From Chrysoporthe austroafricana (taxonomy: Eukaryota > Ascomycota > Sordariomycetes > Diaporthales > Cryphonectriaceae): 64,000 nucleotides of DNA. The notes under the pieces were generated by a model. That model saw only the letters and a list, made by a program, of their open reading frames with translations. It had not been told where the DNA came from and did no database searches. How positions within the stretch are numbered: position 1 is the first letter of the stretch; the number at the start of each line of letters is the position of its first letter. Below are positions 32,942 through 44,200 of this stretch, piece after piece. The translations under genes were made by a program, and so were the position numbers. The stretch covers positions 937,583 to 1,001,582 of the forward strand of contig JYIP02000002.1 of NCBI GenBank assembly GCA_001051155.2. Direction: 5' to 3'.

Positions 32942-34126
32942 GATGAGAGCCTGAAGAGAATGACTGATGAGAAACGAATGTGGCGCGAAAAGAGTGAAAT
33001 GGAAAAGGCTGTCGATAGGCTATCAAAGCATGCAGGACTAACAAGACCCAGGATAGTACCCAAGCCACCCGTCTCGGCGAGGCAAGCTTTATATCAAGCG
33101 AGCAGAGAAAGGGGCTCCATCTTGGGTCCCCGGACGAGGCTGCAAGAACCTGCAGGACGGGTCGGAGGGCGCGTCACCAGGCCCCATCGGCGCCGACGGG
33201 GCAGAGAGATTGCAGGGTTCGCTTCGACGATGTCTTGCGGTGTTCTTGCGCAAACAATCAGTATGTTTCGAAACACACGCGGGGGCCAGGCCGGACCGGG
33301 GTGGGTAGAAACGCCGTCGAGTCGGGAATAGCCTCGTATCATCTTAAGCAAAAGGGTGAGTGACGAACTGCGGAACCCCACAGGCCTGCCGAGATCTGAC
33401 GAGGAGCGAGGTGGGGCCCCCCGTATTTCCCACCAACAACACCCGCCAGCGACCGCCTGCGGGTGGGTCCCCTCGCGGCTCCGAGGGGCCCTGGGGGCGC
33501 CCTGGAGCGCTGGAGCCCTGCTGGGCTGTATCACCTGCATTGCTGCGTGCTGCATTACTGCAGGGTCAGGGAATGGGATGAGATAAGGGCCGCAAGCGCC
33601 TGTTGACTTCCTTCATCTGTCGAGGCTATGCTGTTTGTTTTTTCTATCCTCGTCATCGATGGGTGGAAACTCGAGCTTCCCATACTTTTTTTTACCTTGT
33701 CTTGTGCACGAGTGGACCTCGCCTGAAAAAGGATTAACATGGTTATGTCTGCCTGCGGAGGGAAGAAAATCTCTCCGCGAGTACTATGTCGTGAATTGCG
33801 GACAAGAATTCACGAGCCCATAACAAATCTCCGCCGGCACTCAGAGAAGATTACACAATCGTCATCTCGTCTCTCGGAGACATTACCGAGACTCCACCGT
33901 GGATGCTCTCCTCCCCCCACACGCAGCCGTTTCTAGTACGAAACACCCAGGCGGTAATCTTCTCTAGGAAAAGGAGCGCAACCCATCCTCATGGTAACGG
34001 AAGCCACGCGAACAGCATACTTAGTGCGGAGTCAGGCTAGTGGGTAAGGCAGGCATTGCTTTTCTTCGTATTACTACGGTGTATGTTGATTCCCTCCACG
34101 GGATATCCTCCGTCGACTCATCTAGA
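32942..34126. promoter_or_regulatory. upstream region of pectinesterase
   Basis: 1.19 kb between the pectinesterase start and the 3' end of the next minus-strand gene. It contains a TATA-like box at 33087-33095. A plus-strand open frame at 32960-33331 is low-complexity and basic and overlaps this promoter; I treat it as chance. No other gene is seen. Confidence 0.45.
33087..33095 (-). promoter_or_regulatory. candidate TATA box of pectinesterase
   Basis: GATATAAAG on the minus strand, about 148 bp before the start codon. That is a reasonable TATA position for a strongly inducible fungal secreted-enzyme gene with a leader of roughly 100 bp. Confidence 0.4.
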
Positions 34127-34744
34127 TCACGCGTCAGCCAGGGACTCGTTGCCCGACCGGCCGGTTCCTCCGCCGACATCAACGCCCGCTTTTCGGGCCT
34201 CCTTGATTGCCTCGCGAGCCTCGGCCTGCTCTGTCTTCTTCCTGTTGGGGCGTCAGCCGTTGTGGAGAGCACGACCTGGGTCATGTCCCCCCCCCCTGCG
34301 GAGTAACACAACCCGTTCACAAGTCGAGAGATCGAACACTCACCTGTCCAGGTCCGAGGCAAAGTCCTGCTCCTCCGCCGGCCCTGCCCCAGGGGCCCTC
34401 TGGGTGCCGCTCTTCCTGCCGACGGCGTCTGCCACCTTTCCCTCGCTCAGCGTCGCCAGCTGCTCGTCGGCGTCGACATTCTCGTTCTGGGGCTGCTCGC
34501 CCGTCCTGCCGTAGCTGGTCGCCGCGGCCTCCTGGGCGTCCACGGGCCCACCGCCGTGCTTGCCGTGGCCGCGCGAGGTCGGGACGCCTTCTTGGTGGCG
34601 TTGCACGCCTGCGACCTTGCCCGCGTCCAGGGCAGAGCCGGCCTGGCGGTGACGTTGGTCCGTGGCCTTTTGCTCCAGCGGATCGCGTGTCACTTGGTTT
34701 TCAGCCTGGATGTAGGGCTCGATGTTGGAGGGTTGGTAGGCCAT
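34127..34744 (-). CDS. small hydrophilic protein, 171 aa, function unknown
   Basis: Two exons: 34344-34744 and 34127-34241. The 102-bp intron (GTGAGT..CAACAG) is confirmed by phase and gives D-L-D-R-K-K-T-E-Q-A-E-A. The protein has no Cys-rich, membrane or signal segment and is rich in Gln, Asp, Ala and Gly, so it is probably largely disordered. Short repeated-looking blocks (K-A-T-D-Q-R-H-R-Q-A-G-S-A-L-D-A-G-K-V-A) and a charged helical C-terminus are reminiscent of fungal stress or desiccation-type proteins. That resemblance is weak. No enzyme motif is seen. It is divergent from the M61-like gene across 800 bp. Confidence 0.75.
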
Positions 34745-35544
34745 GATGGGTGCGCGTGAGTGAGAGGTGGAGGGGTTGCGACTGTAGGTGAGCAAAGATG
34801 GTGGTAGGTCGAGTTTTCTGACTAGAAGGTGAGGTGAGTTTGGCAGGGTTGTCACGGTGTGTTCGCTGGTGCTTGTTCACAGAAAGCATTGAAGTTGTTC
34901 AAGGAGACTCAGCAAGACCGACATGACATTTCGATGACGTCGTGGCGCTCGCAACGGCCCGCAACGTGACGAACCAAGACTATCCACCACGGGTCTTAGT
35001 CCAGACTCAGTGGCTCCTAGACTAGAAACGCTTCAAGGCAATGGAATTTATCATCCCTCAGTAAAGACTCCAACTCTGTGGGATGCTTCAGGTAGGTGGT
35101 TGCTGCCGCCTACGGCTCAACACCAGCATGCAGCTTCGTGGGATACAAGCTGCCATTCTTTTGCCCTCTCTCAGAGACTCTGGGGGCCGATTACTCTGAG
35201 AACTCGACTGGCAGTTCCGTCCTCTTACGAGGAGACTAGGCCCTACCTCTCCTACCTTGAACAAAGCCGAAGTAGAAATGTTGTTATCCTTATCTGTAAC
35301 ATATGCTGGCCATCCGCATGAGCTGATCCTCCGCGTCGTTGCCTACATGCTGGTCCAATCAGGTGTTACACCCTGTACATGATGCGAGACCCCGCTCGCC
35401 GTGATGACCGACCTCGTCTGAGCTCCGAACATAATGAGCTGTGTCTTGTAAGCCATCTGCCTAACCTCTCGAGGCCCCCCGAGCCACGGGCATCCGTCAG
35501 ACGCAATCTTGAGCCGCTCACCTTGGGTATCCCAACCTCTTGAC
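34745..35544. promoter_or_regulatory. divergent promoter region
   Basis: 800 bp between the start codons of the small hydrophilic protein and the M61-like gene. There is no strong motif and no supported gene. Confidence 0.4.
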
Positions 35545-37445
35545 ATGGCGGGTGCCTATCCCAGCCTGCACCTCCTCCTTACGCCCAAGGCCGCGAGCGA
35601 TGGCGAGATCACCGCCCTGCACTTCTCCATCATCATCAAGGGCCTGACCTTCAGAGAGGGCGACCACTTCTGCACCTACGGCAGACATGACGAGTCACAC
35701 TCGTCCAGGCTCCAGCACTTCTTGCAGGGCATTCCGGCAATCCTAACAGACAGCGACGGCTCTGTACCCTTCCTGCTCTCCGGTGTGGACGAGAAGCAGG
35801 TCAGGTTCGCAAGGGAGACGATAGGCGACGTCACCTTCACTTCCGACGCGAGGCCTCTCGATATCGACGAGAGCAGTCAGGAGGAATGCGTTCTGCGCCG
35901 TGACCAAGGGGGCATACTAGGTGAAGGGTGGCGGTTCCTCCCGCGGTTCAGCATTGGGACATGCCAGACGGTGCTCGAGTGGGACCTGTCCGGCTGTTCC
36001 GAGGGTACGAGGTCGGTAGTCAGCTACGGAGAAGGAAAGGGCCCGATCGAGGTCGCGGGCGACAGTGACACCATTCTTGACTGCGTATTCATGGTCGGAC
36101 CTGTCCAGAGCTTCCCGCCCGAGCCGCCACTATCGCAAGGGGCAGGCTCAGAGAAGCAAGGTCTCGGTGTCACATACTGGTTTGGTGATCTACCACAAAA
36201 CCTAGACATTGTCAAGGACTACGCCACGAAGATCTTGCCACGCATGTCAGAGCACTTCAAGGATGAGGGAGGCAGCTATCGCGCCTTCTTGAGACGAGTT
36301 CCAAAGGGCTTCAGGGGTTGGCCTCTCAGGGCAAGCAGCGTCATCGACTACGACGAAGACACAGAAACTGAGCATGATTGGGACCTGATCAGAGTTCTCA
36401 ACCGGGCCATGGTCTCCACCTGGGCCCGTCTAGACCCTGAAGACGACGGGACTCAGAATGGCTGGTTCACCGATGGTAAGTTGGAGCAAAACGCTTCTTG
36501 AGTTTTTTATCCACCCTTGCAAGCTGACAATCCCCTCCAGGCCTCTCCCATCTCTACACTGTCTTCCTCCCCTTCCGCTTCGGCCAGCGCGGGCCGGACT
36601 ACTTTCGCGCAACTATAAACGCCTTTCTGTCTGCATACTTCACCAACCCACTCGTCTCCAGGCGCCTCGCAGCACTCGTCTCCCTCGACCCAGGCCGGGA
36701 CCAGTACGCCACATCTGCGAGAGCGCTGCGCGCATGCGTCTACATGCTCAAGATGGACGCTTACACCCGCCGCGCGGCGGTGGCCCGCGGCGTAGACGTC
36801 ATGCGGCCCATGGACGAGGTCGTCCGCGATCTGTGCGCCCGACGAAGAGGTGGGGAGAAGATCCAGAAAAAGGACTGGCTGGCCGGTATTGCGTATTGGA
36901 TCGGGCAGGAGGACGCGGAGAGGCATTTCAGGGAGATGCTCGAGGAGGGAAAGGTTAACGAGCTAGATGACATGTTGGCCAGCTTTGGGAACACGTATGG
37001 CCCGCAGCTTGTACACCAGGAGGGTTTGGACTTTGGGTTTCACGGCGCTAGTCTGGAAGAAGGAGCTGTGCGAGGTGTTGTTGAGGGCTCGAGGGCTCAG
37101 GACGCTGGGTTGAGGGATGGGGATCTGATTATGTGGTATTCGAGGCTGGAAGCTTGCGAGCTCCACTTTGAGAGGAGATTCAAGCTAATAGTTATGAGGG
37201 ATGATGAGGAAATCGAGATTGAGTATTGGCCTAGATCGAAGCAGAAAGTGAGATGTTGGCAAGTGCTGGGGAGACCTAAGCCTACGGATGAGGCTAGGTA
37301 AGAGGCATGGGCAGGTTCAATTGAATGCTAACATTTCGTTATTAGCTACCTAGGCAGTTATATCAATATGCAGCTTCGGCCCAACTTTACAAGGCCAAAA
37401 GGCGGGTGTATCCAGCTAGAACAGGATACAAAACTGTCATACTAA
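35545..37445 (+). CDS. M61-like peptidase homologue with degenerate active site, 595 aa
   Basis: Three exons: 35545-36475, 36541-37297, 37346-37445. Introns of 65 bp (GTAAGT, branch AGCTGACAA, acceptor CTCCAG) and 48 bp (GTAAGA, branch GCTAACA, acceptor ATTAG) keep phase. No signal peptide is visible, so it is likely cytosolic. The N-terminal beta-domain (about residues 1-200) is followed by a segment that aligns with gluzincin peptidases. V-L-N-R-A-M-V-S-T-W (about 284-293) sits where M61 enzymes have H-E-x-x-H-x-W, and G-W-F-T-D-G-L follows with Asp310 exactly where the third ligand Glu is expected (second ligand position + 19). All four catalytic/metal positions are changed (Arg287, Ala288, Ser291, Asp310). 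A PDZ-like domain, also typical of M61, ends the protein (about residues 485-570: G-V-V-E-G-S-R-A-Q-D-A-G-L-R-D-G-D-L). It is therefore predicted to be an inactive homologue with a binding or regulatory role. Confidence 0.8.
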
Positions 37446-37502
37446 GGGAAAGGGGCGCCTAGCCCTACCACGAGAGAGTCCCGTCAATATTGGGAAGTGC
37501 TC

Positions 37503-38207
37503 TCAGCCCGGTGACTTGCTAACGATATCCTTGATCTTGGACAGATGCAATTCTCCCTTCCGTCCCCAGCCCTTCTGGCCCTTGGCAACATCCGGCCTGA
37601 ACTTCTCATACATCTTGAACGCCCGGCCGTCCAAGTCATCCTCGCTCCCCTTCCACGTCTCTAGCGCTCCCATCATGGCCCCTCTGACCCTCTCATATCC
37701 GTCCTCGCCAAATTTCCTCTGCAGATTGACCTCTCTCGTCGTCTTGGGCTTCCCTTTGACTATGACCGAATCTCCCTTGATGGTCGTTGGGAAGCCCATG
37801 ACGTGGATGGTGGGGAGGTCCTCTTTTGCCTTGGTCTTTTCCAGCTTGGGATCACCGCCGTCAGGCGGCGCGATAGTCCCGATCGACCGGCCCTTGGCGA
37901 TGGCCGTGATCGTCGAGATGCTGCTACCTATGCTGAGGCAGAGAGCCCAGCTGAGGTCCGGATGGGTGAGGCGGGCCACGCACGCGCCCCACAGCTCGAG
38001 GACGGGGGCGCGATTGATGGTGATGGGCTTCTCGAGCTTGTCTGCGGAGGTAGTTGATATCTCGGCCTGTCTCAGCCCGCTGTCTTCCTTCGCCGCCTTG
38101 TTGGTGTGGGGAAGCTTGGCAGGCTTCTCTTCATTGTCTTGGTTGCCGTCTGAGTCCGCCTTGCGTTTCCCTGACCTCGTGGCGTTGCGTGCCTTGCGAG
38201 GAGGCAT
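37503..38207 (-). CDS. conserved protein of bacterial type, 234 aa, function unknown
   Basis: Intronless. The N-terminal 60 residues are basic and Lys/Arg/Ser-rich (P-P-R-K-A-R near the start), a plausible nuclear signal. From about residue 62 it carries T-I-N-R-A-P-V-L-E-L-W, and near the end F-R-P-D-V-A-K-G-Q-K-G-W-G. I remember both blocks from a widespread bacterial conserved hypothetical family of about 150-200 residues that has no experimental function. Thus the fungal protein appears to be that domain plus a fungal basic extension. It is tail-to-tail with the M61-like gene with only 57 bp between the stop codons and 706 bp upstream of DBP7, transcribed away from it. Confidence 0.72.
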   Translation of the reverse strand: MPPRKARNATRSGKRKADSDGNQDNEEKPAKLPHTNKAAKEDSGLRQAEISTTSADKLEKPITINRAPVLELWGACVARLTHPDLSWALCLSIGSSISTITAIAKGRSIGTIAPPDGGDPKLEKTKAKEDLPTIHVMGFPTTIKGDSVIVKGKPKTTREVNLQRKFGEDGYERVRGAMMGALETWKGSEDDLDGRAFKMYEKFRPDVAKGQKGWGRKGELHLSKIKDIVSKSPG

Positions 38208-38913
38208 GATGACTTCGAATTACATTGAAACTGTAATCGCGATCCCGCATAGATAATAGCTCTGGGGGAAAGAGCCTAGAATTATGAGAGGGCAAACATC
38301 ATTTTGTCTCATACCCTCAACAGGCTTTAGTACCACCGGGTCAATAGTCCTTGACGTCACCGTGTGTGGCAGTCCAGATCGGCAGCGAGATCTCGCTCGA
38401 ACCAACACTACCAAAGGTAGAATATGCATTGATCTTCGCTGAAGCGCAGTACAGGGAATCCGGAGACGAGGCAGCTTCGTCCCAAGAGAAGCCGGTCGGG
38501 GAGCGTCCAGAGGCTCGAACAGAAAAGGGGCTCCGTCAGACTCAGCCTCTCGCCAGCATTACAGGCTCTTTCACAGAGATGGCCTTCCATCATGAGATAC
38601 AGCATATTCAAAGAGGAAAGACGCCTTTATAAGTCCCGCTGACGGCTACTGTCGTCCCTTAAAAATGCAGAACAGCATTCTCAGACGGATTCACATGTTA
38701 TTATTATTGTCTTTTAATTCAGGAGTGGATTCTGGACGGGGGACCCTTGACTGGTTGAGACAGGAATTGGGTTATCGATAACAAGGCGTGCAGGCCCCAC
38801 TTTATATTTTCTCGACTTCTTGCCCTCCCCACCGCCCCGGCCCATCTCGACGTCGCTTGTTGCGACCTGCCGATTTTTCCTCCGCCCGTATCCCTTGACC
38901 ACTCGATTCAACC
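38208..38913. promoter_or_regulatory. divergent promoter region, 234-aa protein/DBP7
   Basis: 706 bp between two divergent start codons. The DBP7 side has a pyrimidine-rich leader (about 38818-38890), typical of fungal housekeeping genes. No other gene is seen. Confidence 0.4.
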
Positions 38914-41289
38914 ATGGCGGACGATCTTGTCCTCAATCTCGCTCCCCTGGGAGACGCTCCAGCGCCCAGGTCAAAAGTGAAATACATCGGAGGCACATGG
39001 AGGGACCGGAGGAGGGCCCAAAAGAAGGACGCTGCCACGGACAGAGGCGGCAAGCCCACACCCAGGAAGCCGGCCCCGGGTACTCATGCGGACGGCGCAG
39101 GACATGGCCATGCAGATTTTGATCGACCGGCTAAGAGGCAAAGGACGGAGGGCGGACCACGTCCCGGCGGCGATCCTTCGAAGCCCTTCCAGGTGGCTTC
39201 GCGGCTCTTCACATCGAACCCGACGGCGAAGACCGTCTTCGAGGACACCGCGGCCGAGCCAGTCGAACCCGCGAAGCCTTCCAATGCGCCGCTGTCCGAG
39301 GAAGCATCGAATTTCCATGCTTTAGGATTGTCGCGGAGGATATCGCAACATCTCTCGTCGAAACTCGAAATGAAGGCCCCGACGTCGATACAGAAGAACA
39401 CAATACCACAGCTAGTCAAGGGGGATGACGACGCTTTCCTGCAGGCGCAGACGGGTTCCGGAAAGACGCTAGCATACTTGCTTCCCATCGTGCAGAGGAT
39501 ACTGGCGCTCAGCCGGAACGATGACGAGACGAGTGCCGGTGCAAATATCCACAGGAACTCCGGGTTGTTCGCCATTATCCTAGCACCAACCAGAGAACTG
39601 TGCAAGCAGATCTCTGTGGTGCTTGAGAAGCTGCTTAGGTGTTGTCCATGGATCGTGAGCACCTCTGTCATGGGTGGTGAGAGCAAGCACTCGGAAAAGG
39701 CACGAATCCGAAAGGGCTGCAACATTCTCATTGCTACGCCTGGGCGTTTAACGGATCATCTGGAGAACACCAAGATTCTCGACGTCGGTACTGTCAGATG
39801 GCTTGTTCTTGATGAGGGCGACCGGATGATGGAGATGGGCTTCGAGCAGGACCTCAAGAAGATCGTCGCCACGATCAGGAAGGACCCGCTAAAGACGACG
39901 AACCTGGAGGGCGTCGAGTTGGAGAAGGCTTTACCAAAGAGGAGAGTGACAGTGCTCTGCTCTGCAACGATGAAGATGAACGTCCAGAGACTGGGAGAGA
40001 TCAGTCTGCACGAAGCGATACACATCACCGCCGGCAAGGACGACGTGCAAGAGGGCGAGAACGAGGCTGTCTTCGCTGCTCCAGCCCAGCTGAAGCAGAC
40101 ATATCTGGTCGTCCCTGCCAAGCTGCGATTGGTCACCCTCATAGCTTTACTGAAGGATGCTTTTGCGAGGAAGGGTTCCGTCATGAAAGCCATCGTCTTC
40201 ATTTCCTGCGCCGATTCAGTCGATTTCCACTTCGACCTTCTCAAGTCTACGGCACCAGCTCAGCAACCTGCTCCGACATCGCCTTCGGCATCGTCCAAGG
40301 ACAAGCAAGACGCGCCGCCGCCATCGACCGTCCATCCAGCGACTTACATTACTTCTCCAGCTAATTCAACCATCCTTCTTCACAAACTTCACGGTTCACT
40401 TACGCAGCCAATTCGAACGTCAACACTTCGTTCATTCTCAACATGCAAGGAACCCGCTGTTCTAATCACAACCGACATTTCATCGCGTGGTCTTGATGTC
40501 CCGTCCGTCGAACTCGTCATCGAATACGATCCCGCCTTCGCCATAGCAGACCACGTCCACCGCATTGGCCGGACAGCACGTGCAGGCCGACCAGGAAAGG
40601 CTGCCCTGTTCCTGCTGCCAGGATGCGAGGAGGGTTACATATCCATGCTGCCTTCTACTCCACCAGCCACAGCCCAATCGTACGAGACCATTCTGCAAAA
40701 AGGCTTCGCCACGGCTATCGAAATGCCGAAACTTCCTAGCAACGACTCGGATGACGAGCCATCCCAACAACAGCCCACCAAGCAATCCGCTAACGCCCGG
40801 GCCGAGGCTCTCCAGCTTTCTATCGAGCAACGCCTCCTCGCCTGCGAACTCAGTGCATCAAAGGGTCCCTCTGGCAAGGGTGGGAAGAAGTCGGCCTCGG
40901 CACCTAAGCCGAAACCCGTGACCAGCGGAACCAGCATCCTCGATGCGGCTCGTCAAGGCTTCCGTTCTCATATTCGCGCATACGCGACGCACGTCAAGGA
41001 GGAGCGAGAGGTGTTCGACATCACAGAGCTTCACTTAGGACACGTTGCCAAGAGCTTTGGGCTACGAGAGGCTCCAGGTGGGATCGGCGGCGGTGTCCAG
41101 AGGAGGACTCACAAGCCAGGTAGCGGGAAGAGCAGCAGTGGTGCGGGAGGCGGCAAGAGGAAGGCTGCTCAAGCCGACTGGGATGATGAAGGCGCTGGTA
41201 ACGTTGATGAAGAGGCGGCGAAGAGGAAGATGCAGGAGATGATCCGCAAGATGGGCCGCAATGCGGCGAGTGAGTTTAATATTGCATAA
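38914..41289 (+). CDS. DBP7: DEAD-box-type ATP-dependent RNA helicase DBP7, 791 aa
   Basis: Predicted nucleolar helicase for assembly of the 60S ribosomal subunit. Intronless. Motif Q-type region K-A-P-T-S-I-Q-K-N (about 154-162), motif I A-Q-T-G-S-G-K-T (178-185), Ia P-T-R-E-L (225-229), A-T-P-G-R (274-278), motif II D-E-G-D (300-303, the variant used by the DBP7/DDX31 group), motif III S-A-T (about 354), and motif VI H-R-I-G-R-T-A-R-A-G (about 549-558). The Lys/Arg-rich N-terminus and the C-terminal extension with F-R-S-H-I-R-A-Y-A-T-H and L-H-L-G-H-V-A-K-S-F-G-L-R-E are family hallmarks. A Pro/Ala/Ser-rich insertion lies in the second RecA domain (about 445-475). Length is close to that of other fungal DBP7 proteins. 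Confidence 0.95.
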   Translation: MADDLVLNLAPLGDAPAPRSKVKYIGGTWRDRRRAQKKDAATDRGGKPTPRKPAPGTHADGAGHGHADFDRPAKRQRTEGGPRPGGDPSKPFQVASRLFTSNPTAKTVFEDTAAEPVEPAKPSNAPLSEEASNFHALGLSRRISQHLSSKLEMKAPTSIQKNTIPQLVKGDDDAFLQAQTGSGKTLAYLLPIVQRILALSRNDDETSAGANIHRNSGLFAIILAPTRELCKQISVVLEKLLRCCPWIVSTSVMGGESKHSEKARIRKGCNILIATPGRLTDHLENTKILDVGTVRWLVLDEGDRMMEMGFEQDLKKIVATIRKDPLKTTNLEGVELEKALPKRRVTVLCSATMKMNVQRLGEISLHEAIHITAGKDDVQEGENEAVFAAPAQLKQTYLVVPAKLRLVTLIALLKDAFARKGSVMKAIVFISCADSVDFHFDLLKSTAPAQQPAPTSPSASSKDKQDAPPPSTVHPATYITSPANSTILLHKLHGSLTQPIRTSTLRSFSTCKEPAVLITTDISSRGLDVPSVELVIEYDPAFAIADHVHRIGRTARAGRPGKAALFLLPGCEEGYISMLPSTPPATAQSYETILQKGFATAIEMPKLPSNDSDDEPSQQQPTKQSANARAEALQLSIEQRLLACELSASKGPSGKGGKKSASAPKPKPVTSGTSILDAARQGFRSHIRAYATHVKEEREVFDITELHLGHVAKSFGLREAPGGIGGGVQRRTHKPGSGKSSSGAGGGKRKAAQADWDDEGAGNVDEEAAKRKMQEMIRKMGRNAASEFNIA

Positions 41290-44200
41290 GTAGCGATCAT
41301 TATCAACTTCGTTGATGTATACACTGTCTTTCTCGCCGTGCAAAGCATGCTGTCCTGTGGCGATGTACCTCTCTCTTAGAGAGCTCTCTTCTATAATGGT
41401 TACCATTCTTTACCGTCTCAGCACCAACATAAACTATCAATCTTATATGATCATAAAACACAAGGGACTCATGAGTCAAAGGAGATGGTCAACAGAGAGA
41501 AAGTTTAGCGCTCAAAAAGTTTCTCAAAGTTCAGAGAAAGATTTGAGTCTCGTCAAAACTCGAGCCCGCCTAGAGACGGGAAGGGGGGGAAAAAATGAAA
41601 GGAAAGGAAGGGAAAAAAAAGATCTCAACTCAACACCTCTTCTCTCAACTGTCAGGCTAACTACGGTGATCAGTAATACTCACAAATCTTTTCTCCCGAA
41701 ATATAAGATCCTTACGGCCTGTGACACGGTCAACCCCTCCTATTTAAATTTTGCAGCTTTACGACGAGAAATGAGAATCCGCCTGGATCCGTATGTAGTA
41801 CAATTCAATGAATGGATGATCTGTCTGTTCGGTGGGGGAGCAGCAGTCGGGTAGTTGGGAAGCAGACTTATCTATAAGAACCCACCTGGATCCGTTTAAG
41901 TATGTTGCTGGATATCCTGATGGAACACTTTAAAGGAGTGACGACTGACTCTGTTGACTGCGAATGCTGTTTTATGATCTCTGTTGGTGGGCGGGTTGCA
42001 GATTGGTGGTGGCACTGTTTTCTTCTTTATTTTTATTTTTAATTTGTTGTTACTGTTGTTGTTGTGGAAAATGTTTCTGTTGTTAAGGTTAACAGGAGTT
42101 GAACTAGCTGTATTATAAGAGCCGTACGCCGTGACCATTGAGCTACCAGGTGCTGCAGTTGAGATCCAGTTAGACATTGGAGACATGAGAAAGGTTATAT
42201 GTGCAAATTTGGCGATCAGACGTAGTTGACTGTGTTCACTGTTGTCAGGTCACAGATTGAAGGGGAGTATCGGCAGGCACGTGCCTTCTCACCCTCAACA
42301 CTCAGCAAGTGTCCAAGTCCCTAGACACGCTTGATCTTCGTCACAAGGTTGATCACTTGAGTGGACATGGGAAGTGATCATGAGGACATTGAGGATGAAT
42401 AAATTGAAAATAAGGAATGACTCGGATTTGCGTCGTTGGGGTAAATGTTTCCCTGGGGCCTTTGATAGCCTTTTGTGTCCCTTGCTTCTTTCCCTTCACA
42501 AGATACACCTCTCTATACACTATTCATGTAAAGGGCTAGAAGTGTCTCTTACAGTAGATCAGATCTTAGTATATTTCCCTTGCATATTGACCGCTAAAGG
42601 ACTACTTTTATAATCGATACAGGAATCAGGTCTTGCTTTAGTGTAAGTCCAGGTCGGAAGGATATAAGTACAATCACTGGAAGCATTGATGGTGAGTGGT
42701 GTGCATCATAACTGAGTTGGACTTGTAATATTTATGAGCTAGAAGAGTTGTGAGTTTGGAAGTTCATCGACAATCGCCTTTAGAAGCCACCGGTATAAAT
42801 TGTTATATAGAAGGTATTCCAGTAGGGGCTAGCTTATGGGGGTTTAATTTGTAAGGAATTGGGGGAAAGCAGTTAGACTTCAGCTTTCCGGAAGCAAGGA
42901 CTCGTCACAAAGCTACGTAATATCTCTGCGGAATGAATTTGCCTCTCATTTTGTCCCTTTCGCTTCAGACCCGGCTGCTATTTGGGCCGTAGGTATCTAC
43001 TTGGCTACAGTCAAGAGGGATATATGAGTGATTAAGAAAGCTCGATGGTGAGTGCAGTAAGCAACTGCCATTCCCAGCTGACTGGGAATGGGCTGTGGCC
43101 TATATAGTTCAACCTCGCACAACTTAGGTCGTCGAAATATTTTCAGCCTCGCAGATGCCAAGGTTCACTACTCTTGGAAGGGGAAGGGGGCATGGTGTTT
43201 TAGTCGTGCGCCTGCTTGGCAAGGAACAGGCCCTGGACAGCGCGAAGTGATCATCCGCAAGGACCCTTTGTCTTGGCGCCCCATTCTAGAGTAACCAGAA
43301 ACTAGTCTAAAGCGCAATGTTGACCCACCTGACTAGAGATTGACAGCAGTATACGTAAAGAGCAGCTTTTTTGGTATCATATATAAGCTGTGGCTCACCA
43401 ATCCACCCAACCCTTCTTCAGACAGCCTCATTGTTGATCAGGAAGGTCTGCAGAAATACTAGGGCTAAGGAAAACAGTATCACAACTACCTTTATCGCTT
43501 TCTAGGATTTTTCAAGGAGCAGTAAGTAAAAATGCATTAATTGGAACTCTATCAAGCCCGAATTTGAAATAGCACTGCAAATTCCATAGGTTATGAGTGG
43601 TAGTCAGCCCTACGCCTGCTACTTTAAATATTTCTTAGTTTCTTCATGTCGCAATCAAGACAAATCTCAAGACCCAAGATCACTTTAGATGCCCGGTAAT
43701 CTCTGAACAACACCTACTGGACAGGCGTATTGGTATAACCCACAAAGCATGGGATGAGCCTCAGTCTCGGCTACAGCACTAGCTCAAATATAGAAATAGT
43801 TGTCTCGATCTCATTCTATGTACAACATATATGAAACCGCCATCAGCTAAGGTGACCGGCCTCAGATGTCCGTATGCTTGCTGATAATTGGGCACAGTAA
43901 TGGATGTAGTGTGTGGTTTAATTAATCCTCTGGTGGCGAGACCTGTTAGACGGGCAGGGAGCCTTGCTAGTGGTTATTTTGATGTCTGCTTCATCTATTT
44001 TCACGGCCCCTTTGACGATCCATGGTGTTGGCTCCTGATGATGGTTGCCTTGTTGAGGACATTGCGACAGCAAATCAGCCAGAGACGCCTCTTTTTATAC
44101 ACTTGTATGATCTGAGATAAGTACGCGTATTCGCAGCAATCGGATCGCCATTTGATATGCCATTTGCAATGTAACCCGTTGGATTGCTGACTAGGTTCTA

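Noticed and set aside
32960..33331. Plus-strand 123-aa frame divergent from the pectinesterase
   Set aside because: It overlaps the probable promoter and TATA box, is Arg/Gly-rich, and has no domain.
42070..42150. tRNA-like signal on the minus strand (A-box-like TAGCTCAATGGTCA and a GTTCAACTCC T-loop-like piece)
   Set aside because: The acceptor, anticodon and T stems do not pair properly; it may be a decayed or mitochondrial-derived fragment, but not a supported tRNA gene.
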